From Anaerolineae bacterium (GTDB lineage: Bacteria > Chloroflexota > Anaerolineae > Anaerolineales > Anaerolineaceae): DNA of 64,000 bases. Of this stretch, positions 26,085 to 35,584 are shown one piece after another (position 1 is the stretch's first letter; every line of letters starts with the position of its first letter). Below the pieces are notes generated by a model. It searched no databases and was not told the DNA's origin. It saw nothing but the letters and a program-made list of their open reading frames with translations. The stretch spans positions 992,001-1,056,000 of the forward strand of contig JABUFD010000001.1 of assembly GCA_013314735.1 (NCBI GenBank), given 5' to 3'. Both the position numbers and the translations under genes were made by a program.

Positions 26085-27428
26085 TTAATGTGGGAATTGC
26101 GTCTGGTACCTATGCCAGACAAGGGGCACCAGTTCCTGCGTTCGTTCATTAATTTCTTTAATGTCAATTGTTAACAATTTACGGTCTTGCATGAGAATTT
26201 TCCCATCAACCATCGTCGTTGTTACCATACCATCGCGAAAACCGAATAAGACATGCCAGGGCAAATTTCCACTATGGATTGGCGTTATTGGGTGATAATC
26301 CACAAAAATAATATCCGCTTTTGCGCCAGGTCGCAGATAACCGATATCTGCGGAAAATTGCTGGCTCGCAAACGCGGCATTTCCATCAATCGCAATATCC
26401 TTCAACGCCATGCCGTTCATCCATCGCGGGTCCAGGTGCCATAATTTGTGTGCCAGATATGTTGTCCGCCATTCATCCCACATTGCATTGGAAAAGCCAT
26501 CATTACCAAGAACGATCCGGCAACCCATACGCAGCATTGAATGAATATCTGACATGCCCACCGCGTTATTCATATTCGATCTTGGTTGATGGCTGATCCA
26601 TGTCTTTGTATCGGCCAGTATTGCCATTTCTTTTGCATCAATATGGACACCGTGCGCCACCTGACTTCGCTGACCCAAAATGCCATGCCGAAGCAATCGA
26701 TCGATAACGCGCTCGCCGTACTTCATGACACTATCATCCTGATCAACCGCGTGTTCAGCAGCATGGATGTGAAAACCCGCCGCGCCATTATTCAATCCTA
26801 CTGCGCGTTCCAGCGTCTCCTCACTCAAGGATAGACTGGCGTGTAAACCGAACATGGCGGACACACGGCCATCGCCCGTCCCTCCACTCATGATCCGTTT
26901 GATGAATCGCGCGTTTTCCTTCAGCGCTTCCACCGATTTGTTTGGACCATCCCGATCTGATGATTCATAGCACAAAGAGGCCCGTATCCCGCTGTTGAGT
27001 ACTGCTTCGCAAAGTATGTCCAATGAGTTTTCGATGCAATTAAACGAAGCATGGTGATCAAACAATGTCGTCGTCCCATGTTGAATGGCATCTGCAATAC
27101 ATACAAGCGCAGATAATTTCACATCCTCAGGTGTCAACGCCCGATCCAGCTTCCACCACAAATTGCTTAATATTTCTGGGAAATCCCTGGGCGGACAGCC
27201 GGGAATTGCCATACCGCGTGAAAAAATGCCATAAAAATGAGTGTGAGCACAAATATTCCCCGGCATCACAAACTGGCTTTTCGCATCAAGGAGATCCTCC
27301 TCTGGAAACTGATCGAGTAGTTTGGTTTGATCTTCGATTTGCGTTATAACGCCATTCCTGATCAGAATGGCTTTCTTTTCCAGTATGTCTTCTCCCCAGG
27401 TGATGATCTTTCCATTGGTGATGATCAT
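26085..27428 (-). CDS. ssnA: SsnA-like amidohydrolase
   Basis: A 447-residue metal-dependent hydrolase of the amidohydrolase superfamily. Metal ligands are visible in AHTHFYGIFSRGM, DHHAS, FHIHAAEH, AHGVHID and LGNDGF. The block from HTHFYGIFSRGM through NLWWKLDRAL and DHHAS matches SsnA of the E. coli selenium-dependent molybdenum hydroxylase (ygf) locus, rather than generic guanine deaminase. The expected reaction is deamination or ring hydrolysis of a heterocycle. It is the first gene of the minus-strand operon that includes the Mo-hydroxylase, so it probably acts on that enzyme's substrate or product. Divergent M20 peptidase gene begins 156 bases away. Confidence 0.88.
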   Translation of the reverse strand: MIITNGKIITWGEDILEKKAILIRNGVITQIEDQTKLLDQFPEEDLLDAKSQFVMPGNICAHTHFYGIFSRGMAIPGCPPRDFPEILSNLWWKLDRALTPEDVKLSALVCIADAIQHGTTTLFDHHASFNCIENSLDILCEAVLNSGIRASLCYESSDRDGPNKSVEALKENARFIKRIMSGGTGDGRVSAMFGLHASLSLSEETLERAVGLNNGAAGFHIHAAEHAVDQDDSVMKYGERVIDRLLRHGILGQRSQVAHGVHIDAKEMAILADTKTWISHQPRSNMNNAVGMSDIHSMLRMGCRIVLGNDGFSNAMWDEWRTTYLAHKLWHLDPRWMNGMALKDIAIDGNAAFASQQFSADIGYLRPGAKADIIFVDYHPITPIHSGNLPWHVLFGFRDGMVTTTMVDGKILMQDRKLLTIDIKEINERTQELVPLVWHRYQTQFPH

Positions 27429-27584
27429 ATATACTCCTTAGGAACAGTATTCGCAGTCCACGCAATAATTCAGTATAATGTCGTAACGTTTATTTTCAAA
27501 CGCATATAATACTAATCGCTATTATATGTGATTGGCTCGTACGTTTTTTTTTCATTCTAGCACAAACCGGAAACGGGGTGAGGT

Positions 27585-28985
27585 ATGCAAGTTTATCAAA
27601 AAGCACTCGACTATGCACGTAGTCATTACGATCAGTTTACACAAGCACTGATTAGTTTCACTTCAATCCAATCTGTTTCCACAGATCCTGAAAGAAAACG
27701 CCAGGTGATTGACGCTGCGCGGTGGCTCGCTACGAAACTGGAACTTTTGGAATGTTCCAACGTGCAGATCATACCCACAAATATGCATCCAGTCGTTTAC
27801 GGTGAGAAAATGATCGACTCGAAGCTACCTACCGTGCTGGTTTATGGGCACTACGACGTGCAGCCGGAAGACCCTGTTTCGCTCTGGAATACGGATTCAC
27901 CATTTAAGCCGGTATTATCGGGAGACATGCTAATCGCCAGAGGCGTCACTGACATGAAAGGACAAGTTATGGCTGGGCTGGCAGCTATCGAATCGATCAT
28001 GGCCGTGGATCAAACACTGCCTGTCAATGTAAAGTTTATCTATGAAGGTGAAGAAGAAATCGGATCACCATCAATCCATGATTTTTTGATGTGCCATCGA
28101 GAATTGCTCAGGGCAGATATTGTCCTAAATTTGGATGCAGGCATGCTTGCACCCGATATTCCCACGATTACATATGCATTGCGCGGCCTTTCTTACTATG
28201 AACTTACGATATTTGGGCCGAAAACAGATCTGCATTCAGGAATCTTTGGTGGAATTATCGACAATCCGGCCATGGTATTATGCAAATTACTCTCCGCAAT
28301 GAAAGATGAAAACTCCCGGATTTGCCTGCCAGATTTCTATAATGACGTTGTCGAATTAACAGAATCCGATCGCATCCATTTACGAGCTATGCCCCAGACC
28401 GATGATGTTCTGTTGGAACAGACTGGTGTGCCCAAATTGAAGGGCGAAACTGGTTATTCCCGGGTGGAACAAAATACTGCCCGTCCCACACTCGACATCC
28501 ACGGCTTGCTTTCTGGATTCACAGGAAAAGGAGCAAAGACCGTCATTCCCAGTTGGGCAATGGCAAAATTCTCAATGCGTACAGTGCCCAACCAGACCCC
28601 CGCGATTATTGATGATCAGCTTCGATCATTTATCGCCGAACACGCCCCAGACACTGTTACATGGGAATTGAAAACATACAAAGGTGGGTATCCTGCTTAC
28701 TGTGACCCGAGCCATCCAGCGACCCAGGCAATGTCTGCTGCTTTGGCCGAAGCATGGGGAACAGACCCCGTTTTTAAGCGTGAAGGCGCAAGCATTCCGA
28801 TCGTTACAGAAATGCAAAACATTCTCGGAATGGATTCCGTGCTCTCTGGATTTGCCCTTCCCACAGATAACATGCATGCACCGAACGAGACATTGAATCT
28901 TGAGGTATGGAAAAAAGGAATTGCCGCTGTGATCGCCTTCTTTTATATTTATGGAAAATCAGCGGTAGAAAAGAAATCGATATGA
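27585..28985 (+). CDS. M20-family dipeptidase-like metallohydrolase
   Basis: A 466-residue dizinc hydrolase. Metal and catalytic residues are in VYGHYDVQPED (His and catalytic Asp), RGVTDMKGQ (bridging Asp), EGEEEIGS (general-base Glu and ligand), NLDAG and DNMHAPNE. A lid/dimerisation domain occupies about residues 190-350. The pattern resembles carnosinase/dipeptidase-type M20 enzymes, which cut dipeptides in the cytoplasm; an acylase activity is also possible. A GTGAGG ribosome site directly precedes the ATG. Its stop overlaps the start of the DUF1385 gene (ATGA). Confidence 0.92.
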   Translation: MQVYQKALDYARSHYDQFTQALISFTSIQSVSTDPERKRQVIDAARWLATKLELLECSNVQIIPTNMHPVVYGEKMIDSKLPTVLVYGHYDVQPEDPVSLWNTDSPFKPVLSGDMLIARGVTDMKGQVMAGLAAIESIMAVDQTLPVNVKFIYEGEEEIGSPSIHDFLMCHRELLRADIVLNLDAGMLAPDIPTITYALRGLSYYELTIFGPKTDLHSGIFGGIIDNPAMVLCKLLSAMKDENSRICLPDFYNDVVELTESDRIHLRAMPQTDDVLLEQTGVPKLKGETGYSRVEQNTARPTLDIHGLLSGFTGKGAKTVIPSWAMAKFSMRTVPNQTPAIIDDQLRSFIAEHAPDTVTWELKTYKGGYPAYCDPSHPATQAMSAALAEAWGTDPVFKREGASIPIVTEMQNILGMDSVLSGFALPTDNMHAPNETLNLEVWKKGIAAVIAFFYIYGKSAVEKKSI

Positions 28986-29884
28986 ATACAAACCAATTAA
29001 AACTCCCATCATATGGAGGACAGGCTCTCATCGAAGGTGTATTAATGCGTGGAAAGAAAGCACTTGCCGCTGCATATCGAACCCCACAAGGAGAGATTGT
29101 TATCGAACAAGAAGAACTCAAAGGCATCTACACCAGCAAAATCAGAGACTTGCCGATCCTTCGGGGTCTTATATTGTTATGGGATGCCCTTGGTCTGGGC
29201 TTGAAGTATCTCACAGCATCCGCCAACATCCAAACAGGCGAAGAAGAGAAGATAGAAGGTCCTGAATTATACGGATCATTGATCGTCTCGTTCACCTTTG
29301 CTATTGCTCTATTTTTCGTTGCGCCAGCCTTGCTAAGCGGTTTGGCAGAAAAATGGTTCTTACTGACAGCCTGGCTCTCAAACCTTGTGGAGGGACTGAT
29401 CCGACTTTGTTTGATGATCGGGTATATATGGGGCATCGGTCGGATGCATGAAATCCAGCGTGTCTTTGCTTATCATGGGGCTGAACACAAAACAATCAAT
29501 GCATTTGAGAGCGGTGCAGAATTAACACCAAAGGAGGTTAAAAAATTCTCACTGGAACACCCCAGATGCGGCACCTCTTTCTTGCTGACGTTGGTCTTGA
29601 TCTCCATAATCATGTTTACCTTGATTGGTCCACTTCCCATGCTCTGGCGCATCCTGACAAGAATAGTATTAATTCCTTTGGTGGCCGGCCTTGCTTATGA
29701 GTACACCAGGTGGGTATCCAACCATTTGGATTCACAATTCATCCGGTGGATGATCAAACCTAATTTAGCCCTTCAACGGCTAACAACCAGGGAACCCGAT
29801 GAAGAGGTCATTGAAGTTGCTATCGCCGCATTCCAGGCGATGTTGGAACTGGAGACCGTGCTTTCACCTTCTCACAAGTCCTAA
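28982..29884 (+). CDS. DUF1385 (YqhQ-like) membrane protein
   Basis: A 300-residue member of DUF1385. The N-terminal YGGQALIEGVLMRGK and the IRDLPILRGL block are the family hallmarks. Around four membrane helices follow (about 100-165 and 205-255), with the conserved loop VFAYHGAEHKTINAFE and HPRCGTSFL. The function of the family is unknown. Because the ATG overlaps the M20 gene stop, translation is probably coupled. An in-frame start at 28907 lies inside the M20 gene and was not chosen. Confidence 0.92.
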   Translation: MNTNQLKLPSYGGQALIEGVLMRGKKALAAAYRTPQGEIVIEQEELKGIYTSKIRDLPILRGLILLWDALGLGLKYLTASANIQTGEEEKIEGPELYGSLIVSFTFAIALFFVAPALLSGLAEKWFLLTAWLSNLVEGLIRLCLMIGYIWGIGRMHEIQRVFAYHGAEHKTINAFESGAELTPKEVKKFSLEHPRCGTSFLLTLVLISIIMFTLIGPLPMLWRILTRIVLIPLVAGLAYEYTRWVSNHLDSQFIRWMIKPNLALQRLTTREPDEEVIEVAIAAFQAMLELETVLSPSHKS

Positions 29885-29935
29885 TGTCGTCCGGTACTTA
29901 TTACTTTTTCTCCATTTTCCACTACAATATCAGGT

Positions 29936-30529
29936 ATGGAAAATCACACTTCCCAATCAAAAGCTGAAAGGAATACAGGCAAAAACCAGGTTGTGCTGGG
30001 TGTTTTATTAGGTTTGTTTTTGTCAGGTGGAATATTGCTGTTATCAGCGAATGTGAAACCCAACCCAATCCTAATCAACCCGACACCAACAGCTGCGCCA
30101 CTGATTGTCCAGGTCTCTGGTGCTGTTACCTTCCCTGGTGTGTATGAACTACCACCCATGAGCCGCGCCAACGATGCCATCGATCTGGCAGGCGGTTTTG
30201 CAGCAGATGCTGATACCGCCCAGATCAATGCTGCCGCTTTTATCTACGATGGGCAACAGATCCATGTCCCGCACGTGAATGAAAACGCAATTCTCATCGA
30301 TTCAGATCGCTTACCAACTATTAATGAGCAACTGTATCCAATCAACATTAATTATTGCACACAAGCCGAACTCGAAACTTTACCAGGGATCGGCCCTCAA
30401 AAAGCGGCGGCAGTCATCTCCTACCGTGACCAATATGGACCCTTTTCTGTCATCGAAGATATCATGAATGTTCCTGGTATAGGTGAAACGATTTTCGACG
30501 GCATTAAAGACTTTCTGACTGTCCGATAA
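29936..30529 (+). CDS. comEA: ComEA-like DNA-binding competence protein
   Basis: A 197-residue protein with a membrane anchor (about residues 22-40), a Pro/Thr spacer, a SLBB domain (VQVSGAVTFPGVYELP ... AGGF) and a C-terminal helix-hairpin-helix pair (INYCTQAELETLPGIGPQKAAAVISYR, NVPGIGETIFDGI). ComEA binds double-stranded DNA outside the membrane and feeds it to the ComEC channel. No comEC or comF is nearby, so the gene stands alone. A -10-like TACAAT at 29923-29928 lies close upstream and the ribosome site is weak. Confidence 0.9.
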   Translation: MENHTSQSKAERNTGKNQVVLGVLLGLFLSGGILLLSANVKPNPILINPTPTAAPLIVQVSGAVTFPGVYELPPMSRANDAIDLAGGFAADADTAQINAAAFIYDGQQIHVPHVNENAILIDSDRLPTINEQLYPININYCTQAELETLPGIGPQKAAAVISYRDQYGPFSVIEDIMNVPGIGETIFDGIKDFLTVR

Positions 30530-30614
30530 TCAAGGTTGTTTATGCTACAATCAGATAGACGTCTTGCTGTGATCCAATACATGAATTTAAGTACAAATCC
30601 TAAGGCCAGGTATT

Positions 30615-31058
30615 ATGAACTTAAGAGATGAATTGACCAATGCATTAAAAGAGTCAATGAAAAGCGGTAATACGGTTCGGAAACAGACCGTGCGCATGAT
30701 CCTTTCAAACATTAAGAACGCAGAAATTGATTCTGGCAAAATACTTGATGATGGTGAGATCATCAATATCCTTTTCAAAGAAGTCAAAATTCGCCAGGAT
30801 GCCATAGATGAAGCACATAAAGGCAATAGGTTCGATATCGTCGCATCCAATCAAGCGGAACTATCGGTTGTTGAATCCTTCCTACCAAAACCATTCTCCG
30901 AAGAAGAGCTGCGTCAATTGGTTCAAACAGTCATTGATAACGTGGGGGCGGAATCGAAGCGGCAGATGGGAATTGTGATGAAGGAATTGATTCCTCGTTT
31001 ACAAGGTCGAGCCAGTAGTGCTGAAGCATCCAAAATTGTTCAGGATTTGTTGCCGTAA
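30615..31058 (+). CDS. GatB/YqeY domain protein
   Basis: A 147-residue all-helical protein matching the YqeY family: a DELTNALKESMKSGN opening, then RMILSNIKNAEID and LFKEVKIRQDAIDEA, and a C-terminal GATase-tail-like part with QMGIVMKELIPRLQGRAS. Its domain is homologous to the C-terminal tRNA-binding region of GatB, but it has no amidotransferase domain. The role of stand-alone YqeY is not firmly known. It lies directly upstream of the 7TM-HD phosphodiesterase and YbeY genes, an arrangement that suggests one operon. Confidence 0.92.
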   Translation: MNLRDELTNALKESMKSGNTVRKQTVRMILSNIKNAEIDSGKILDDGEIINILFKEVKIRQDAIDEAHKGNRFDIVASNQAELSVVESFLPKPFSEEELRQLVQTVIDNVGAESKRQMGIVMKELIPRLQGRASSAEASKIVQDLLP

Positions 31059-31085
31059 TTTCCCATGCTAGATATTAAGGCAACA

Positions 31086-33161
31086 ATGCAAAGAAAACCT
31101 CATCCTCCCCTGATCAGGATTCTGATCTCGTTTTTTTTTACGCTTGCAGTAACAGCAATCATGGTGATCCCAATTTATCAGAATGGATCATCAGAGCAAA
31201 AGGGGATTGGAGAGGTTAGCAGCGAAGATATCCATGCGCCATATACACTGACTTACATCAGTGATATCCTGACAGAAAACGCAAAGGATATTGCGGTTGC
31301 TGGAGTCGAACAGGTTTTTTATCCTGTCGATCCCAGTATCGCCAGGCAGCAGATCGAGCGGCTGCAAACCATTTTAAATTACATTAACCTGGTCAGAAAT
31401 GACAATTTCGCATCCACCGATCAAAAAGTTCAGGATGTTTTGGTTGTACCAGAGATTATATTTACCAATGATGAAATTGTTATCCTGCTAAGCCTCCCGA
31501 CAGCTGATTGGCAATTACTGCAACAGGAATCGGTGATTGTGTTGGAACAGGTGATGCGAAACACAATCCGGGAAGGTACAACACAGGACGCTATATCTCA
31601 AGTTCCTAGACTGATCTCTTTTAAACTCAACGAAGATTTAGCAAGCCTTGTTACAAAATTGGTGACCCCATTAATCGCTGCCAACAGTTTATACAACGAA
31701 GAGGCAACAGAGAGTGCATTTCAAACAGCTCGAGATAATGTCCCTGATGTAACAACAACATATGTTGCGGGACAAACCATTGTCAACAGCGGTGAGGTGA
31801 TCAGCCCTCTCGTATGGGAAGCACTCAGTAGCTACAGCCTGCTGCAAACATCGGATACAACACGGGATATCATTGCTGCCGTACTCGTATCTCTGGTTTC
31901 ATCCATCAGTTTGTTAGCGTTCCTCAACGCATTGGAGGATACCCAGGTCAACACGACATTGGGCTATTTCCTGGTATTAGCCTTCTTTTTGGTCTATCTA
32001 ATAATCGCCCGGATTACGATTCCCGGCCACACCGTTTTGCCCTATTTCTTTCCCCTGGCTGGATTTGGCCTTGTTCTGAGCGGAATCTACTCAGTAAACA
32101 TTGCACTGGTCTCGACCGTCATTGTATCAATACTTGCCGCCTATAACCTTCCCATCGATTTGGAGCTGACGGTTTTTTACATGATCACCACCTTCGTCGG
32201 TTTGTATTCCATCGGAAATGGTCGCCGGATTTCATCCTTTCTAAGTGCTGGTTTCTTTATCGGCATTGCCGGTACAGGTCTCATTGTAGGATATCGCCTC
32301 CCCAATCCAAGTTCAGATTGGATTGGCATCATCACTCTTATATTTGCTGCATTTTTTAATGGGATCGCCTCAGGCAGCCTTGCGCTGCTCCTTCGCCTTT
32401 TCTTTGGCAGAGCGTTGGGAATCATCACACCATTGGAACTCCTGGACCTTTCTCGTCCAGATCATCCATTATTACAGGAGCTGATGAGAATTGCCCCTGG
32501 TACATATCAACACAGCCTCCAGGTTGCCAACCTGGCAGAACAAGCCGCTGAGGCTATCGGTGCAGATGCCTTATTAACCCGTGTTGGAGCGTTATTCCAT
32601 GATATTGGTAAGATGGCGACTCCCCATTATTTTATTGAGAATCAGATCCCTGGGCAGGATAATCCCCATGATCAGATATCGCCACTCAACAGTTCCAAGG
32701 TTATCCAAAATCATGTTGTCGAAGGAGTAGAACTTGCAAAGGAATTTCACCTGCCCAAACAAATTCAAAACTTCATATTGGAACACCATGGGACAACGAT
32801 CACTCGATACCAATATGTGAAAGCGGTTCAAGAAGCAGGTTATCCCAGCCAGGTAGCCAAAGAAGAATTCCAATATCCTGGCCCAGCCCCGATGTCACGA
32901 GAAACAGCAATTGTAATGATGGCTGATGGGTGTGAGGCAAGATTCAGGGCAGAGTTACCGCAGGACGAAGATAGCTTGAGGGATCTGATAAAATCTCAAT
33001 TTGAACACGCCAGAAAAGCGGAACAATTGCGCTTTACTCACCTTTCGTTGATCGACATAGAGATCATTCAGGACACATTTGTTCGGACTTTGAAAAATAT
33101 GCAGCATCTGCGTATCAAATACCCAAAATTGGAAGAGACGACCGGGGCGGCATCAGAATGA
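31086..33161 (+). CDS. 7TM-HD family phosphodiesterase (PgpH-like)
   Basis: A 691-residue protein. It has an N-terminal helix, an extracellular 7TM-HDED domain (to about residue 260), seven membrane helices (about 265-460) and a cytoplasmic HD domain. Metal-binding residues appear in GTYQHSLQVANLAE, GALFHDIGKM, ILEHHGT and MMADGCEA. The family hydrolyses the second messenger c-di-AMP. I prefer the ATG at 31086, which AAGG precedes by 5 bases, over the one at 31065. ybeY overlaps its stop by 4 bases; the pgpH-ybeY order is common in Gram-positive and related bacteria. Confidence 0.92.
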   Translation: MQRKPHPPLIRILISFFFTLAVTAIMVIPIYQNGSSEQKGIGEVSSEDIHAPYTLTYISDILTENAKDIAVAGVEQVFYPVDPSIARQQIERLQTILNYINLVRNDNFASTDQKVQDVLVVPEIIFTNDEIVILLSLPTADWQLLQQESVIVLEQVMRNTIREGTTQDAISQVPRLISFKLNEDLASLVTKLVTPLIAANSLYNEEATESAFQTARDNVPDVTTTYVAGQTIVNSGEVISPLVWEALSSYSLLQTSDTTRDIIAAVLVSLVSSISLLAFLNALEDTQVNTTLGYFLVLAFFLVYLIIARITIPGHTVLPYFFPLAGFGLVLSGIYSVNIALVSTVIVSILAAYNLPIDLELTVFYMITTFVGLYSIGNGRRISSFLSAGFFIGIAGTGLIVGYRLPNPSSDWIGIITLIFAAFFNGIASGSLALLLRLFFGRALGIITPLELLDLSRPDHPLLQELMRIAPGTYQHSLQVANLAEQAAEAIGADALLTRVGALFHDIGKMATPHYFIENQIPGQDNPHDQISPLNSSKVIQNHVVEGVELAKEFHLPKQIQNFILEHHGTTITRYQYVKAVQEAGYPSQVAKEEFQYPGPAPMSRETAIVMMADGCEARFRAELPQDEDSLRDLIKSQFEHARKAEQLRFTHLSLIDIEIIQDTFVRTLKNMQHLRIKYPKLEETTGAASE

Positions 33162-33619
33162 TCCATTTTATTACTCGAGAGAAATCTTTTACCCGCCTAA
33201 AAAAGATGCGATTGCGAAGGGCAGCCCGAACCGCATTACGGTTTCTTAATAGGAATCCCGGCCAAACCGAAATTTCGATCATCTTTGTTGGCAGTGAAGA
33301 AATGCAGCATTTAAATGCTTCATATCGAGAAGTCGATAAAACAACCGATGTGTTATCATTTACAGAAGATTATATGAATCCTGAATCGGGACGAAATTAT
33401 CTGGGTGATATCGTCATATGCTATCCGGTTGTTGTGGAACAATCTGCTGCTGCAGGGCATTCAATCAATACTGAAGCCATGGTACTCATGGTACATGGAA
33501 TACTTCATCTCATGGGGTATGACCATGTTTTGCCTGACGAGAAGGAAAAAATGTGGCAAAAGCAAGAGGAAATTTTTGTGCGAATCGGCCTTCAGCCAAA
33601 ACAGCTTCCGGAATCCTAA
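33158..33619 (+). CDS. ybeY: Endoribonuclease YbeY
   Basis: A 153-residue protein with the YbeY zinc motif [13 protein letters not shown] (His-x3-His-x5-His) and the upstream DVLSFTEDY and GDIVICYPV blocks. It takes part in 16S rRNA 3'-end maturation and ribosome quality control. It overlaps the upstream pgpH-like gene by 4 bases. Its last 4 bases overlap the 3' end of the convergent response regulator gene, so there is no room for a terminator between them. Confidence 0.95.
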   Translation: MIHFITREKSFTRLKKMRLRRAARTALRFLNRNPGQTEISIIFVGSEEMQHLNASYREVDKTTDVLSFTEDYMNPESGRNYLGDIVICYPVVVEQSAAAGHSINTEAMVLMVHGILHLMGYDHVLPDEKEKMWQKQEEIFVRIGLQPKQLPES

Positions 33620-34275
33620 CTTTCCAGGTACTCCCTCAAATTGTGCTCGACAGCATACGCAGCAGCCTCGGCCCGGTTGCTGACTCCCAGCTTGGACAGT
33701 ATGCTGCTGACATAATTCCGAACTGTTCCCTCTCCGAGGTACAAAGCCTTAGCAATTTCCCGATTTGTTTTGCCTTCCGACACCAGTTGAAGCACATGCC
33801 GTTCCTGTTGGCTCAAATTCGCAAAAGCGGCTGATTCCTCTTCCTTCACTGCCCGACGCACCTCCTGAAACACACGCTGGGTCACAGCGGGGTCAAGCGA
33901 GGCTTCTCCACGCCCAACAGCTTTCAGTGAGCGAATGAGGTCGTCGCCCCCAATCTGCTTGAGGACATATCCTGAAGCCCCGGCACGTATGGCTGAAAAC
34001 AACATGTCATCATCTGCGTATGAAGTGAGCATGATCACTCGAATTCTGGGATGTTTACTGACAATCTGCTCACAGGCGTCAATTCCGGAAATCCCTGGCA
34101 GCCTGATATCCATTAACACAATATCGGGTTGATGTCTGTCAACCTGTTCAATCGCTTCCTTTGCCGAACCGGCTTCTCCAATCACCTCAAATTCTTCCTG
34201 GTGATTCAGGAGCGTTTTTAGTCCAAGTCGAACTACTTCGTGGTCATCAACCAGCAGGATCGTTTTCTTTGCCAA
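33616..34275 (-). CDS. Orphan NarL/LuxR-family response regulator
   Basis: A 219-residue regulator. The receiver domain has [17 protein letters not shown], the phospho-acceptor in [10 protein letters not shown] (about Asp56), and [10 protein letters not shown] and [11 protein letters not shown]. The LuxR helix-turn-helix is [22 protein letters not shown] with [16 protein letters not shown]. The start is a TTG at 34275 with GGAGG 4 bases upstream. No kinase gene adjoins it. It is a second, distinct regulator of the type encoded at 9048-9716. Confidence 0.93.
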   Translation of the reverse strand: MAKKTILLVDDHEVVRLGLKTLLNHQEEFEVIGEAGSAKEAIEQVDRHQPDIVLMDIRLPGISGIDACEQIVSKHPRIRVIMLTSYADDDMLFSAIRAGASGYVLKQIGGDDLIRSLKAVGRGEASLDPAVTQRVFQEVRRAVKEEESAAFANLSQQERHVLQLVSEGKTNREIAKALYLGEGTVRNYVSSILSKLGVSNRAEAAAYAVEHNLREYLES

Positions 34276-34396
34276 TTCGCCTCCAAGAACAAGAATTCAT
34301 GGATATTGTACACCACTTTTTCCCGTTTGGAGTATTGAAGCCACCCACATAAGGAAGCTCCCTTTGGGATTATTGACATTGGTTTCCTTGCCAACA

Positions 34397-35572
34397 TTAC
34401 CCCACCGACTTACGCCACACCTGCGATTCTTCTATCCAATCCCAATCATTGTTAAGCAAATGCGATACATCGTTTTTCATCCAGCCAGAACGAATTCTGC
34501 CGAGGGTGCTATCCCAATCCCGAACACCACTGAGTGCATCAGCCTGTTCTACATTACAGGCCCCTACGGCAGCAGCGATGTTGACGGCTTCCTCTGGTTC
34601 CTTGCCATGCAGAATTGCAGCCAGAAAACCAGCAATGGCAGCATCTCCGGCCCCAGTTGTGCCAACCACCCGCACCCGATAACAAGGGCTCCATATATAT
34701 TTGTTCGACCACCTGGCAGGATCAGTTAGCAGCTTGCCAATGTTTGATTCCCTGTTGATGCTGTTTGCGGTGCGCAGGAACAACCCCTGGTCGCCCAATT
34801 TTATTAATACAACCTGAACACCAAACTCGATTAATTTCTGGCTGACATTCATCAGAAGCTCAGCGGATACTTGCGCCAATACTTCACCTTTGGCAGCAAG
34901 ATCAGCATATTGGCTGGGAAACAGCATGAAAAGGATTTCTTCGATCGATGGGCAGAAAATATCGACATATTCAAGCGCGTTGCCAAGAATGGTCTCCCAA
35001 TGTACCTGCCCCATTTCCGTGGATGGATCGGGAAACGTCACATCCAGCGAGGTAACCACACCCGCATCTCTGACTTCGTGAAACATCCGCGCCAGATTCC
35101 TGCCATTTTCTATATACATCTGTCGCATCAATTGGGGATATCCAAAATGGAACAGTTGGGTATTTGCGATTCGTCCAAAATCCAGTTCATCGCCAGTGAA
35201 ATGGTCGTTAGCACCTGGCGAATGAAGAAAAATTCGATCAACCCCTTTTGGATTGATAATCACTGTATACGAAGTTGAGCCTGCCGGATCAATCAGCAGA
35301 TCATCTCCAATGCCCTGATGATATTCTTCGAGGATCTCTTTCACCAGGATCCCAAAAGGGTCCTGGCCGACTTTCGCGATAATGGAAGTGTCAATACCAA
35401 GCTTTGAGAGAGCGAGGCCAGTATTCGATGCTGCGCCACCCGTCGAAATGGAGGCAGTATCCACCTGTAGTAGGCGCCCAGGTTGAAATAATGAGAAAAA
35501 TTGTTGTCCGTCAACACTGCTCAACCCTGGGATAATATCAAGACATAGATGACCAGCGACAATTGCCTTCAT
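34397..35572 (-). CDS. PfkB-family carbohydrate kinase
   Basis: A 391-residue ribokinase-like protein. It has a Gly-Gly hinge (STGGAASNTGLALSKLG) near residue 46 and the anion-hole and catalytic-base motif GTTGAGDAAIAGF in the C-terminal part. The N-terminal opening, KAIVAGHLCLDIIPGL, is typical. The reaction is ATP-dependent phosphorylation of a sugar or nucleoside. It lies 12 bases downstream of the D-lyxose isomerase gene on the same strand, so a ketose such as D-xylulose or D-fructose made by that isomerase is a reasonable but unproven substrate. Confidence 0.9.
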   Translation of the reverse strand: MKAIVAGHLCLDIIPGLSSVDGQQFFSLFQPGRLLQVDTASISTGGAASNTGLALSKLGIDTSIIAKVGQDPFGILVKEILEEYHQGIGDDLLIDPAGSTSYTVIINPKGVDRIFLHSPGANDHFTGDELDFGRIANTQLFHFGYPQLMRQMYIENGRNLARMFHEVRDAGVVTSLDVTFPDPSTEMGQVHWETILGNALEYVDIFCPSIEEILFMLFPSQYADLAAKGEVLAQVSAELLMNVSQKLIEFGVQVVLIKLGDQGLFLRTANSINRESNIGKLLTDPARWSNKYIWSPCYRVRVVGTTGAGDAAIAGFLAAILHGKEPEEAVNIAAAVGACNVEQADALSGVRDWDSTLGRIRSGWMKNDVSHLLNNDWDWIEESQVWRKSVG

Positions 35573-35584
35573 GTTCCCACCAGC

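Noticed and set aside
27429-27584. Divergent promoters between ssnA and the M20 gene
   Set aside because: TATAAT-like strings occur on both strands (27505-27510 plus, 27521-27526 minus), but neither has a convincing -35 partner in this AT-rich stretch.
30530-30614. Possible small RNA or promoter upstream of yqeY
   Set aside because: A TACAAT occurs but no -35 box at normal spacing and no stable hairpin could be supported.
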